Assembly (NCBI GenBank): GCA_963978895.1
Contig: OZ022246.1
Coordinates: forward strand, 25,694,859 to 25,758,858
Direction: 5' to 3'
DNA length: 64,000 nucleotides
DNA from: Erpobdella octoculata
Lineage: Eukaryota; Annelida; Clitellata; Hirudinida; Erpobdellidae
Part shown: piece after piece, positions 11,601 to 24,746 of the stretch
How positions within the stretch are numbered: position 1 is the stretch's first letter
Layout: each line of letters starts with the position of its first letter
Translations under genes and position numbers: made by a program
Notes under the pieces: generated by a model
Database searches by the model: none
Told to the model about the DNA's origin: nothing
The model's input: only the letters and a program-made list of their open reading frames with translations

Positions 11601-14600
11601 CCATCCATGTTTATGCAAGATCCTCCATTTTGACAAGGATTTAAGTTTTCACATTCTTTAACATCTGTATAATAAATTGTTTATCTGATAATTGGATTTT
11701 AACGAAGTTCGCGTGACGCTCCTTTTGCATGTTTTTAATAATTTAATAACAAATATGCTTAGGACCGAGTTTATTACCAACATATATAATAGAAGTATTA
11801 TAACTTACCGATGCAGTTCTTGCTACCATTCAACTTGTATCCTTGGTAACATTCGCAGTAGTAATCGTTGAACATGTACTTGCATCTTCCTTGGTTATCA
11901 CATGGAGATGAAAGACATTTGATATCCTCTGAAAGAAAGCAACGGAAGTACGTTAGGATTTGTATTTGAACATTTTATATGAAACAATTGTATAACTTTA
12001 TATTTATTTCAAGAAGTAATTTGTTGTTTTAAAAGGTTTGTAAATTTACATAGCGCTTATTACAATTTTATGTACTTTTTTAAATTCAATTAAGTTATTG
12101 ATTTTCTAAGTGAATTCAAAAATATTGAAGTTATTAATCGATATTTTGAACTTCAAACGTTAGTTTAAGTATGCATGATTGAGGAGATAAATAAATTGGC
12201 TGGTCTTCAAGCATTGCATAGAGATTGCAGCATTACCGTGTTTTCAGAATAACATTTTTCTTTACAATATTAAACATTGAATCACCTTGAGCACAGTTTG
12301 TTCCAATATAACCAGGTGTGCACGAGCAGATGTAATCCTTTCCTATGTTGGTACATTTGCCGTTGTTGTTGCACGGATTGTTGATGAAGCAGACGTTTGG
12401 TGAAGTTGTTGCAACAGCTGATGTAATCAATATTTTTAGTTGTTGTGGATGACGTTTCGGTGATGATTTAATTAAAATAGTTTAATAAGTTATTATATAA
12501 AAACTCTTACTGCAAGTAAACCAAAAATTCAAAAAGACAAACAAAATACCTGATTTTGTCGATGTTTGTGTAGTTGGTGCTAGTGTTTTTTTAGTTGTTG
12601 CTTTTGTAGTAACTTTATTTGTAGTTTTTCGAGTAGCAGTAGTAATATCGGGTTTTAAGGTTGGTAGATATTTAGTATACATTGTATTTGTTTCAAATTT
12701 ATTAAGTGTTTTGCAGGCAAGAACAGTAAATGTAGTTATATTAACAACAGAAGCATTAGCATATAATTGTATTTCTACTTTCAGGGTGTCAACTTCATAT
12801 GGGCTATATCCAAAAAGAAGGTTGTACTAAAATTAAAATTAAAATAATTAAATGCAATAAAGTTGATTCATGCTTGAAACAATTGTTGCTCTAAAAATTT
12901 TACAAATCTTGTTGTACTAGTTGTTTTGAAATTGCGAAAAACGTGTTAAGATATGTGTTGTAACAAAGCCTTAAGCGTTATTTTTGTTGTTTAGCTTATT
13001 TATGTTTTCAAGTAAAATTGATAAAAAAATGTTAACTTTATTTTATACATTGATTGTTTGAATACAAACCACGGCTATATTATGCGCTTAAAATGTTTTA
13101 GTCAATAAGGCGTTTACTATTTTATTGTAATATTAACATAAAATCCAGTAAGACGATAGGCCAAAAAAAAAACAAAATCTAAAAAATAATTTGTTATCAA
13201 CTACAAAATAAAAATCTCTATAAAAATAATCTAAAAATAGTTATTTATTAAGTACAATGTAAATATCTCATTATAAACATTATAATTAAAGTTTAATTTT
13301 TTCGGCTTTCTTAACGGAGCATGTTTTTTGAGAAACTCAATAAGGTAATTCTGCATGCTTCATCATTTGAATCATCCATAGATTCTGTATTTAGATAAGT
13401 TGCTTTGTTCGCTTTCAATTATATTTATATTGATTTTCATCAACTTGCGAGATTTTTGAACATAATTGAGATGGGATGGAAATGCGTTCAATATTTGAAA
13501 TGGTTTTCTATCTCCAAAGATTTCAATAATTGAAATGACATATTTGACCGGTAATTCTAACCGGATTCATCTACGCAAATACAAGTAAACTATTACAACT
13601 TTTAGAATGAAGATGTTGGAAGTTCTATAAATGTTGTGAAAGGAAGTATAAAAATTTGACTCCAATTTTTTTTTTTTGAAAACAACGAGTACATTTTTTG
13701 TCAGATAGCTGTTCTGCTTTTGAAAGTGTTAGGCAATATTCGCAAATTATGCTCAATGGTCCGAAGTAATGTGAACCGACGCAAAAAGTTGAAAATAATT
13801 CATGTGTGTTTGACTCAGCGTTCATTTGTCTATTTTGTGTCTTAAAATGCCAAATTTCATTGAAATCGGTGTTGTTCTATCAAAATCATATTGAATTACA
13901 GATAGAATATGTTAATCAATTATAAATAGTAGATTAAGTGTCACAATCATTATTTTTATTTGAGAACAATACAAAACGTGTAACTTTATTTGTAAGTAAA
14001 TAAAAAATTACTATTTAAATGAAAAAGTTAAACATTTCTTACTTGTTTGTTAGGATTGATATACCCTGAAGGATAATCATTCACACTAACAGAATTGAGA
14101 ATAAAATTTATCCAGGAGTAGGATCGGGTTTCAATACCCATTACGACACTGACTAAAGAACCTGAAAAATTAAATTCTAAACGTGCCCAGCCACTACTAT
14201 CTGCATAGAGAGAAAATGGTTGATTCCTGTACGAAGAAAAAGGATTTTGAACCAAATCTTCTAGCACACAATCATTTGCTAAAAAATATTTGAAATTATT
14301 AATAGTGTACTCTTCACATTTTAAATTTATTAAAGTCAAATAGTTTAAATTAAATTAAAAATAATGTGAAAAAACGTAATTTTGTTACAATAACAATAAC
14401 AAAATGCTAGTAATATCATCTAAGATAAAAATCTCAACTTATTTAAACATTGATAAAATTATTTTAAACTTACTTGTTGTAAAATCTGTAAAGCAAATAA
14501 GAAATTAAAATAACACAACATAAAAAACGTTTTAATAAAAACATTTTGTTTTTTTTTTTATACTGAAAGCTGCTTTGAGTTTTTAAAAAATATAAAATAA

Positions 14601-15391
14601 GTTTATTTGAAATAAATAATAAAAAATAAACAGTTTTCCATAAATAAATGTTTATTAAAAAAATAAATAAAATATTTTCAGTTTTCATACAACTAAGAGT
14701 TTTGATTTAAAAATTTTTTAAATAAGTATAATCTTGCAAATAATTAAACAAATTAGCTGAGCATAAAAATTATTCTATTTTCAATACAGATAATAATTTT
14801 AAATAAAAAAAACCTACTTTGCAAACAAATAAAATGGCAATCTGTTGAGCATAGATGAAAAGAATACCACTTAGAATTCGAATAAGAAATGCATGTGTTA
14901 TTATTATCTGATGGCTCTCCACTTTCCCATTTGAAGTATTCCGTTTTTGTGTCTTAAATTATTAATTTTCAATTGAATTTTGAAATTTTCATTATTCTTA
15001 AATCTTTAACTCACTTGAACTTAGCCAATGAAAGCTATCGTTTTTATATCCTAAGTTGAGCCAATGGCAATTCTGTTTTAAAACTCCCCACTGAGCAAAT
15101 GCTGCTTCAACAACATCTTGATATTCCTGGTTGTAAATTTCTAATAATATAAAATTGTTTTGTTGACAATATTTTTGAGCTTCAGTGAAATTTTTCGCTA
15201 ATGAAAATCCTTTTGTAAACAAACAAATGTTGAGATTGTTGTCGCAGTATTGAAGAAATTTAGCGTTCGCCATGATCAGGGTTATCATTAGTACTATCCA
15301 TCGATCTAAAAAAAATAATTTAACTTAAAACGTAAACCAAGTTCTGATGACTTTATTTTTTTTCATACTTACTTATTAGATTTGTTTTCAT
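8605..15391 (-). CDS. Gene A1: CTLD-EGF-IPT/TIG type I membrane receptor, 961 aa, intact
   Basis: Fifteen exons sum to 2886 nt: 15373-15391, 15015-15305, 14818-14952, 14474-14485, 14043-14278, 12550-12826, 12286-12417, 11809-11928, 11545-11664, 11032-11215, 10662-10847, 10366-10492, 9976-10239, 9615-9791, 8605-9210. Order: signal peptide (1-21, ending LIMANA), CTLD (22-149), D domain (about 150-272, bounded by DCVLEDL and VLACK), Thr-rich stalk (to about 323), three EGFs (to about 447; the third starts DVKEC, calcium-binding type), plexin/MET-like IPT/TIG series (448-760; [20 protein letters not shown] is typical), TM (about 782-807) and a 150-residue tail with YVRV, YENF, YDNV. EGF exons are phase 1-1. 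Expected at the cell surface; ligand unknown. It is the reference model for the A copies. Confidence 0.88.
13150..13910 (-). mobile_element. Helitron-type helicase relic in intron 5 of A1
   Basis: The minus strand near 13625-13825 reads CVGSHYFGPLSIICEYC followed by KKCTRCFQKK. This resembles the zinc-knuckle segment near the start of Helitron/PIF1-like helicases (pattern HxLGxMxxxCxxCxALH). Downstream (13300-13560) matches the central decayed part of the A0 relic. The C-terminal GSYLPEP block is missing from this copy. The relic is non-functional and spliced out with intron 5. Confidence 0.6.
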
Positions 15392-17524
15392 TTTATTGTC
15401 TAATAAGCTGACGTTATTTTTAACACAAAGTTTTTCTGTTCACTTCAAAACATCTATTTTTAAAAGTTTTCATGTAACTACAAACATCAACTGCATACTA
15501 ACCAATATTAATATAATTATTTTATCAAAGTCTATAGGAAACTAAAATTAGAAAACAAACTCATGCTTCTGCCAAGTAAATGCATAAATGAAAAACGGAA
15601 ACTAAATCTGTTGATTATACTCACAGACTTGTTTTGTTACTGATTTTGTTCTAAGACAGCACAAACCGCATCAATAAACAGCACAAGAATATGTAGTTGT
15701 ATTCATTGCTAAGCAGGAACGCTATTTCAGCAAAACCTTGGGGTCAACATGTTGCAAGGGCTCAATTTTGTATCATAATGCTAAACTTTTCCTTTAAAAA
15801 AGCTAATAACGCACAATTTGAGGTAGCCACCACATTAGCGTAATAAACTTTTTTTTTGCCGAATTTAAATGTTATTATTTGTTTTTAAATCAAATTTTGT
15901 TTTGATGAGCACTAACAACGTGCATAAACACCACAACAATAGTTGTATTCAAGGCTTAAATTGTTGCTTCTCATTTATTTATACAAGTAACTTCCTTGAG
16001 CAGCAATATATTATTCACAATATAAACAATGTTAAACATAGAAATTTGAAACTTTGTTTAATGATTATAATAATATAAAATTATAATAATAAATTTAATT
16101 AGTCATTACTTAGTTGAAACAACACATGTTTGTCGCTATCTACGAAGACTTGATTAAAAAATAAAGATGAATTATCCGATCATATCGAAATGAATCGATT
16201 TCAAGACCACTACGATGCAGTGAAAACACCGGTACTCATTTGACTACCACAGGAGAATGAAAGGGTGAGTTGACCTGAGATGTAAGAATGAACTCCTTGC
16301 CCAGGGAAGTTATGCGTTGTGGGATTTTACCTATCCGGGAGTTGAACCCGGGACCTTATGTTAAAAAGTCATATATATACTATCGCGCCTCATTCTATTA
16401 TGTCAGAACACGTTTTCAATTTCTACTTTGTTATTGAAAAAAATGTATGCTGGTATTTCATTATTTTAACTTTTAGATATAACAACCAATAAAATACTTA
16501 TTTTAGTCAGATTTTAATGTGGTTGATAGTCTTCAATATTGTTGAATTGCAATAGACACCTTGACAAAAAATGTTGAAAACAATGCTGTCACAGCAAAAA
16601 ATGAAGCTCTTTAGCAGAGTGACTTGCCACATAGCCTTCCATCTTGCTTCAAATGAATAATGTCATCACACATTTTAAATCCTTAACAACAAATCTTGAC
16701 CCAAAAAAAAAAATAAATTACCTTTTTCTACATAAAAGTTTTTTTAAGGTTATTTGGAGATATTATGTTTGCTAATACTGTCATCGCAACAGAAATAGCT
16801 AAAAAAATTTAAAAGCAATCTCGTTAAAAAAATTATAGATCAGCTAATTAAACTGCAAATACTTTGCCAGGAACAAAATTTAATTTTATATTTCATTTAG
16901 TTTTCTTTGTTGGACTGAAAATTTCGCAGAATTGTTTGACTGCTTATTGTGCAGCTGTACGATAAGGACTGTTAAATTGCCACTATATTGAATAGTTTTT
17001 ATAGCAATAAGGACGATTAAAGTAGTTTATCATCATCATCATTACCGTTATTGAAAACACCTATTTAAAAACTAATTAACAGTTTCTAATAACGATTTTT
17101 TTGTTTTTTAAAAACTAATTTGGTTTTATTATCACGTTTTGTTACTAAAATATGAACAAAAAAGTATGCATATGTTAGTCACAAATATGTTAGTCACAAA
17201 TGCATACCTACCTGCATATCTGTAAATACATATTTTTAAATTCTCAAATTAAATTGTTGTTAACTTTAAAGTAAATTATTAAAAACTAGACTAATTACCG
17301 TAACTTTAATTTCTAAATTTTCAAATATTTTTAAATTTACATAGTATTAAAAAATGTTATTCAAGTGAAGTTTTAAAAATTTTTCCAAATTGTGCTTAAA
17401 TAATTAACTTTAATTTGTTTGTTTTCAAATGTTTTTTTTGAATTCAAAATCAGAACTGTTACCTTCACTAGTATTTTTTAAATAGAACGAGAAAATAGTG
17501 TTTAATTTAAAAATTGTATTGTTG
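15392..17524. other. A1 5' flank and 3' remains of C2, mostly repeats
   Basis: The left part is the A-type 5' flank with a short relic of the DNA-transposon-like element (15712-15790). From about 16980 to 17300 the sequence resembles C-gene 3' flank and intron (the TTATCATCATC/ATTACCG segment and TACCTGCATATCTGTAAATA) but lacks recognisable TM and tail exons. A SINE lies at 16186-16392. No credible gene otherwise. Confidence 0.45.
16186..16392 (-). mobile_element. tRNA-derived SINE
   Basis: On the minus strand GAGGCGCGATAGTATATA leads a tRNA-like head with B-box GGTCCCGGGTTCAACTCCCG. The body then contains AACTTCCCTGGGCAAGGAGTTCA, which is shared in kind with the body of the 5041-5259 element (CTTAGGCAAGGAGTTCACTC). 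The head differs from the other SINEs in the window. It lies in the spacer right of A1. Confidence 0.65.
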
Positions 17525-18024
17525 AAACAAATATTTTAAGCAGATGAAAGAGTTGTCAATGTTTCATACACTAGAAGGAATTCATTTATTATCAGTAATG
17601 AAAGAATATGCACTATTAAAAGAAGGATTTCCATCAACACCATCCCAATTGGTGTAATCTGCTTTTTGCTTGGTTTTTTTTATGTTTGGAAAACGTTCAC
17701 CAATAGTATGTAATTTAAATATATAAGAAAATTACGAACCCGATGTCAACCAATAGAAACCATCATTTCTGTATCCTAAATTGAACCAGTTGTAAGCTGT
17801 TTTGAATGATCCCCACTGAGCAAATGCTGCTTCAACAATATTCTGATATTACTGGTTGTAAATTTCTAATAATATAGAGTTGTCTTGTTGACATATTAGT
17901 TGAGCATTGGATAAATTTGTCAAAATTGCGTATTCTTTATAATATAAGCAAATACTAAGGTTGTCGTCACAATAGTAAAGAGCAGTTATGATATTTACCG
18001 TCATCAGTAGAAATACTTAGCAAT
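17525..18024 (-). pseudogene. C2: CTLD pseudogene of class C
   Basis: Two CTLD exons align with C1 and C4: first half 17740-18024 and second half about 17525-17660. The first carries TAA where C1 has the Trp codon of the signal peptide region (AT TGC TAA) and a second TAA in the conserved Asn-Gln-x-Tyr-Gln segment (AACCAGTAATATCAG). The donor after the second exon lost its GT (CTTAAAATATTTG). No TM or tail exon is found in the 1.3 kb to the left. It is dead and probably one of the older C copies. Confidence 0.8.
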
Positions 18025-18529
18025 CTAAAAAAATATGTGATTTTAATGACCACCCTACTCGATTTTGTTGGAGGAATAAAATTTAACTTATCTGTTATTT
18101 TTTTATTTATTAAGGAGTTTTTTTGTTAATGACAATTTATGGGCATTAAATTATTATTTTTATAATAAATTGTTTGTACTGTTGGTGCATATAAACTTTG
18201 TCTTCGCCTTGTAATAAACTATGTTGAGTTATGTTAACAAATTTATTTAGGCAATTTAATTTTTCTAAAATTATGAAAAACCGTCTTATCATGATTGAAA
18301 ATTATTAAAATTAAAATTATATTTTTTACTGTTGCAGTAGTAGCACATCGTTTTGTTATTATTTTATTATAATAAACTTTAATAAATAAATCATAACAAT
18401 CTGTAGTTTTATTCTGCAGCTCAACATACCATTACAGATGACAAAAAACTAGATCGATTTCACCCAAAAAGTTCACGGTGGGGGTTGAGATGAAATTTTT
18501 AAACTTCTTTTTGAAAAGCTTACTGACTG

Positions 18530-18600
18530 AGAAGATTTGATCCAATGAATTTAGTGCATACTGGCCACTACCTTAGCCTTATTGGGTATTATTAGATTCT
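18530..18600 (-). repeat. tRNA-head-like segment in A2 3' flank
   Basis: Orthologous copy of the worn SINE head found 3' of A1, A3 and A4. It is more decayed here than in A3; position and neighbours identify it. Confidence 0.35.
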
Positions 18601-18834
18601 GTTTAGGAAAACATGGTCAAGAAAATCATTATTTGAATTATATAACAAATGTTCAAACAGTTTATAAGCAAATTAGAATAAATTTTACTAGATCTGTTAG
18701 TATTTAACATTTGTCCAAGTACTGAACATAAGTCTAGTGAGTTAGGCGTTGAAAGATGCAAAGTTTATTTCTATTATAAAATTCTAAAACCGTTTAGTTC
18801 ACTAGGTTGCAAATTATAAAATTAAAGTTCTAAT

Positions 18835-21800
18835 TTAAGAATTGGTCGACGTTTCTTTGTAATCCGGCAATGACTGTTTCAACGTCAGTGTTGGTTTTTG
18901 ATTGTCAAGTTTCTGTGACTGACTGCTTTCAAATGTTCTTGAATAGTTTCTTCTGTTTCCTTCAGATGTAAAATTGTTGAGCTCCCAAAAACCGTCTAAA
19001 ACGTTATCGTAAGGATAAAATGTTTTTCTGTTTCCGTCAAAATTTTCATAGTCATTTTCGTCATTTGTTGTTAGTGGTATTTCAGTAGTGCTACCTGAAA
19101 ATATGGTTTCAGCTTGCACTGGGTAATCTTCGGCTCTAATTGAAACACTGTAATTGTTTATTTTATTACCAACAGGTAAATTTGGCTGACCAACTGATGG
19201 AAGTTGATCATCCTCTTTAAGTTTTGTAGCACCCACTCTGACATAACCCGTAGAATCAAGCACAATTGGATCATCTTTTTTCAAATTATTTTTCTTTTTT
19301 ATGAAGTAGGTTAAAATAAATACAACGACACCCACTAGGATGACACCTCCAACACATAAACCAATTATCAGACCATGAGTGTTTGATTCGGGGTATTCCA
19401 CGCAGAAGGCAAACTGAGGTTTAGAATTGGATATGTGAATCTGGATAAGCAAAAATATGGTATTATTTGTATCATGCGTCAAAAATGTTAAATTTGAGTT
19501 TATACATCTTTGAATGTTTTTTTTAGTAACCAAATTATTATTTATGAAAACATCAAAAAAAGAAAAAAATGGTTTAATAAGTTTAAAAAAATATGATTGA
19601 AAAATTAAAATAACAATGGATAAAAAACATAAAATGTGTGTTGAAAGAAATAACGGCTGTTGATAAAAGATAGACATAATTGTTAATAGTAATACTTGCT
19701 GAAAAAAATGAGTTCAAATTTAAGTTTTAACAACGAAGATTATAGAACTATCACTACTAGTTGTAATAGTTGTAGTAATTTATAATTTATTTAGGTTACA
19801 GTATATACTAATTTTTAATTTAAAAATAATTCAAAACAAACATACAAGAACAGGTATAGCTCTTGCTGTTCCACAGGTAATGTTGGCTATTTCCGGTTTT
19901 GGTTCCTTTGACGGAGGCAAGCATTCTAATTGATTGATTGACACGGCAATAACAGTGCAGTTTTCTTGACCAATTGTTATTTTGTAGTCATTAATACCAA
20001 CTCCCACATCCATTTTGTCACCCTGAATAATTTACATAATTCATCAATATAATAATACAAAAAATATCAACTTTAATGGATGATTAGCTTTATGCTTATC
20101 CAACCAACTGTTTTCAACCAGGTTCCTATGTTATAATTTTTGTTTGTTTAAGCTAAAATAGCAGTTTAGTAACAACATATGGGCTTAATCTTTTAAAAAA
20201 TACCTGATTTTGTTGATGTTTGTGTAGTTGGTGCTAGTGTTTTTACAGTTGTTGCTTTTGTAGTAACTTTAGTTGTCGTTTTTAGAGTAGCAGTAGTAAT
20301 ATTGGTTTTTAAGGTTGTTAGATAATTAGTATAAAATGTATTTGTTTTAAATCCATTAATTGTTTTGCATGCAAGAACAGTAAATGTAGTCACATTAACA
20401 ACAGAAGCATTAGCATATAATTGTATTACTACTGTCAGAGTGTCAACTTCATATGGGCTATATCCAAAAAGTAAGCTGTACTAAAATTAAAATTAATTAA
20501 ATGCAATAAAGTTAATTCATGCTGAAAACAATTGTTGCTCCAAAAATTTTACAAATGTTGTTGTACTAGTTGTTTTGAAATTGCGAAAAACGTGTTAAAA
20601 TATGTGTTGTAACAAAGCCTTAAACGTTAATTTTGTTGTTTAGCTTATTTATGTTTCTAAGCAAAATTGAGAAAAAAATGTTAACTTTATTTTATACATT
20701 GATTGTTTGAATACAAACCACGACTATATTATGAGCTTGAAATAATTTTAGTCAATAAGGCGTTTAGCATTTTATTGTAATATTAGCATCAAATCCTGTT
20801 AGACGACAGCCCAAAAAAAAAAAATCTAAAAAATAATTTGTTATCAACTACAAAATTAGGATCTCTATAAAAATAATCTAAAAATAGTTGTTTATTAGGT
20901 ACAAAGTAAATATCTCCTTATAAACAACATTTTTATTTAAACATTATCAGATTCTTTGAATAGATGTCCTTGATCCAAATCTTCCAAAATTTTGATTTTA
21001 ACGTCGCAAGCACAGCGTTATCGTGACACGGTAACATATAAATGTCTATGACTTAAAATAGGCTCTGGTAATTAACTGCCTACCGTATCTAATTTTTGAT
21101 ATTAATTTGTTGTAAATGCAAACGTCAGCTTAATTGGAAACTGTTTTTTGTGAAAACAATAAGACTTTTGGTTTTGTTGGAGCTACTAAATTAACTCATT
21201 CAAAATGTCTGCAATAAATAAATTTAGTGTTAAATCTTTAATCATTTCATTGCAGAGTCCATGTATAACATTAAAATGTCTTCATAACATTCTCAAGCAG
21301 CCTATTTATAATTAAAGTTTATGTGGTAGCATTCTTAACGGAGCTTGTTCTTTCAGAAACTCAATAAGGTAATTTTGCATGCTTCATCATTTGAATTATC
21401 CATAGATTCTGTATTTAGATAAGTTACTTTGTTCGCTTTCAATTATATTTTGATTGATTTTCATCAACTTCCGAGATTTTTGAACAGAATCGAGATGGGA
21501 TGGAAATGCGTTCAATATAAGAAATGGGTTTCTATCTCCAAAAATTTTAATAATTGAAATGACATATTTGACCGATAATTCTAACCGGATTCATCGACGC
21601 AAATACAATTAAACTATTAAAACTTTTAGAATGATGATGTTGTAAGTTCTATAAATGTTGTGAAAAAGCAGTGTAAAAATTTGACTCCAATTTAATTTTT
21701 TCTATTTTTGACAACAACCAGTAAATTTTTTGTTAAATGGTTGTTCTGCTTTAAAAATGTTAGGCAATATTTTCAAATTATTTTCAATGGTCCGAAGTAA

Positions 21801-23856
21801 TGTGAACCAACTTCTTTTTCATTATTAATTTCTTCAACTGCAACTCTTATGTTTGAATAACGTTATCTAAAAGTTTTAAATCTTTGTAAAGCGTTTGTTT
21901 TTCTTGTAATACTTGTTTACCTATAAATTCTTTTTGAACTACTTTACGGCTTCAAGCACCTGTTTCTCGAAATTAATATTGATGTTTTTTGTCCATGTTT
22001 TCCTGAGCATTTTTGTGTCATTTTTTTTGAAGTTAAGATTTTTGCTCCTCACTCATATTTAAACTTAGGTACTGCAATTTTATCTCAAAATAATAAAAAG
22101 AAATACAAAAGAAAAATGAGAATCAGCAATTTTTTTTTAGATACTAACCTTTGTTTCGGATTAAGAACAAAAACAGTTTAACGGAGGCGTGTTGTTGATA
22201 TAAGGAAAACAATAAACAAAAACGCAAAAAGTTATTGAAGTTGAAAATAATTTATATGTGTTTGACTCAGCGTTCTAAATTATTTGTTTTTAATACATTA
22301 CTTTTCATTTGTCTCTTTTGTGTCTTAAAATGCCAACTTTCATTGAAATTGGTGCGGTTCAATCAAAATCATATTGAATTACAGAAAAACTATGTTAACC
22401 AATTATAAATAGTATATTAAATGTCACAATCATTATTTTTATTTGAGAACAATAAAAAAACGTGTAACTTTATTTGTAAGTAAATAAAAAATTACAATTT
22501 AAATGAAAAAGTTAAAAACTTCTTACTTGTTTGTTAGGATCGTACCTTGAAGGTTGATCATACAACGTAACAGAATTGAGACTAAAATCTATCCAAATGA
22601 TATATCGGGTGTCAATACCTAATATGACATTGACTAAAGCACCTGAAATATTAAAGTTTAAACGTGCCACACCACTACTATCTTTATAAAGAAGAAATGG
22701 TTGATTCCTGTACAAAGAAGAAGGATTTTGAACCAAATCTTCTAGCAGACAATCATTTGCTGAAAAATATTAAAAAATATTAAAAGTGTACTTTTTACAT
22801 TTTAAATTTATTAAATCAAATAGATTAAATTAAATTAAAAATAATTTAAAAGAATTGTTAATTTTTTTCAACAACAATAACAAAATGCTTGCAAAACTTA
22901 TTGAGATAAAAAACTCAACTTGTTTTAAATATTGATAAAATTTTTTTAAACTCACTTGTTGTAAAATCTGTAAGACAAATAAGAATTTTAAATAACACGA
23001 CAAAATAAAAAAAAGTTTAGAAAAAAAACAATTTTTGTTGTTATTTATGCTAAAAGTTGTTTTGAGTTTTAAAAAATTAAATATTTAAAATGAATGAATA
23101 AAAATTAGAATTTTTCTACAAATGAATTTATATTAAAATAAAATCAATGAGACATTTTTCTGGATTCATACAATTAACAGTATTGAGTTTAAAATCTTTT
23201 AAACGTATTTTGAAGATAAATAAAAGATTGCTGAACATGAACATTTTTTTGCATTATTACAATTAATTATTTTGAATTAAAAATTAAAAAAAAAACTTAC
23301 TTTCCAAGCAAATAAATGGTAACTTTGGTGAGCATGGATAAAGAGAATACCAATAATAAATGCATGGATTATTATATGATGGCTCTCCACTTCCCCATTT
23401 GAAGTATTCCGCTTTTGTGTCTTAGATAATTAATTGTCAATAAAATTTTGAAATTTCAATCATTACCTATTTTGTAACTCACCTGAACTTAACCAGTAAA
23501 AGCCATCGTTTTTATATCCTAAGTTAAGCCATTTGGCATAACTGTTTAAATTTCCCCACGTATTAAGTGCTGCTTCAACAACATTCTCATATGATTGATT
23601 ATAAATTTCTAATAATATAAAACTATTTTGTTGACAATATTCTTGAGCTTCATTGAAATGTTTAGAAAGCGACAATCCTTTTGTAAACAAACAAATGTTG
23701 AGATTATTGTCGCAATATTGAAGAAATTTAGCGTTTGACATAATCAGTGTTAACATTAGAACTATCCATTGATCTAAAAAAAAATAAATTAACTTTAAAC
23801 GTAAAAAAATGTTTAAGGACTATTTTTTTACACTTACTAATTGGATTTGTTTTCAT
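18835..23856 (-). CDS. Gene A2: class A copy with internal deletion of EGF and IPT exons
   Basis: Exons: signal 23838-23856, CTLD 23483-23773 and 23301-23420, microexon 22956-22967, D 22527-22759, stalk 20204-20480, then directly the last IPT exon 19846-20022 and the TM/tail exon 18835-19440. A1-equivalent sequence from about 9965 to 12545 is missing, with the junction near 20195. The stalk exon ends in phase 1 but the IPT exon starts in phase 0, so the direct splice reads G then TGA. The predicted product is a secreted protein of about 318 residues: signal, CTLD, D and Thr-rich stalk. The IPT and TM/tail exons stay open (606 nt tail as in A1), so either the deletion is recent or another splice is used. 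D carries RYIIWI, shared with A4. Confidence 0.7.
20930..22400 (-). mobile_element. Helitron-type helicase relic in A2 intron 5, with extra 415-base segment
   Basis: Decayed helicase sequence as in A0, with the GSYLPEP-like block near 21000-21100 and a zinc-knuckle remnant near 21780. The segment 21808-22222 is absent from A0 and A1; only short traces are kept in A4 (near 51960-52005). On the minus strand it reads like a broken Lys/Gln-rich protein starting MSEEQKS, with RKVVQKEFIGKQVLQEKQTL, interrupted by five stops. This may be the N-terminal part of the same transposon protein retained only here, or a separate insertion. Confidence 0.5.
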
Positions 23857-24746
23857 TTTGTTGTCCAATAAACTGAGTTTCTCTGTTCACCTCAAAACAT
23901 TTTTTAAATGCTTTCCTATAACAACAAACATCAATTGCGTACTAACCAATAATATTATAATTATTTAATCAAAGTCTATAAAAACTAAAATTAGAAAAAA
24001 AATAATATTTCTGCTCAGTATATACATAAATGACAAAATGCTTACTGAATATGTTAGCAATATTCACAGACTTGTTTTATTACTAATTCTGTTTTAAAGC
24101 AGCACAAACCGCAACAATAAACAGCAGAACAATATGTAATAGCATTCATTGCTTGAAATATCAGTTCCTATTTATCTACAAAATCTACATGCAATATCTA
24201 CATCTTCCTTGTACACCATTGCGTTAAGCAAAATTAATTGCTAAATCAAATAATAATCACTTGAGCCAACATCTCGTAAATTTGCCAAACTGCAAAAATG
24301 AAGATAGAAACATATTTTTTTAATTTTAAAATGTTTAGAATTGGTAATAAGTAGTAAATGTTGTTAGATTTGTGAATAAAACTTATACATTTATTTCACT
24401 ATTGATTCTGACCAAAATATAGCACAAGCAACACTATGGCATAGCACAATAATAGTTTTACTCAGAACTTGACATGTTGCATATTTATTATCTCTACGTT
24501 TAACTTCCTTGTGCAACATTAATCGTATTGAATGTAAAACTTTTTAAAACACGAACCACTTAAAAATGAGTATGTTTAGTTAGTTAACTAAAATAAGTAA
24601 TGTGCTTATAGTTTGATTTTTTCTAAATCACAAATTGTTGTGAAAATTCTATTCTACTGCCGACATTTGGCTTTTGTTTTTTTTCGTTGTTATTAAAATT
24701 GTTTTTCAACTTTACCATCATTTTTTTCAATGTAAAATATCTACTA
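23857..24746. other. 5' flank of A2, no gene seen
   Basis: AT-rich flank nearly identical in order to 53618-54510 upstream of A4 and similar to 2639-3392. No coding signal is visible on either strand. The promoter of A2 must be here but no element can be named. Confidence 0.4.

Noticed and set aside
21826..22060. MSEEQKS-like protein with stops suggesting stop-codon recoding
   Set aside because: The interruptions include both TAA and TGA and the segment lies in a decayed transposon, so ordinary decay explains it.
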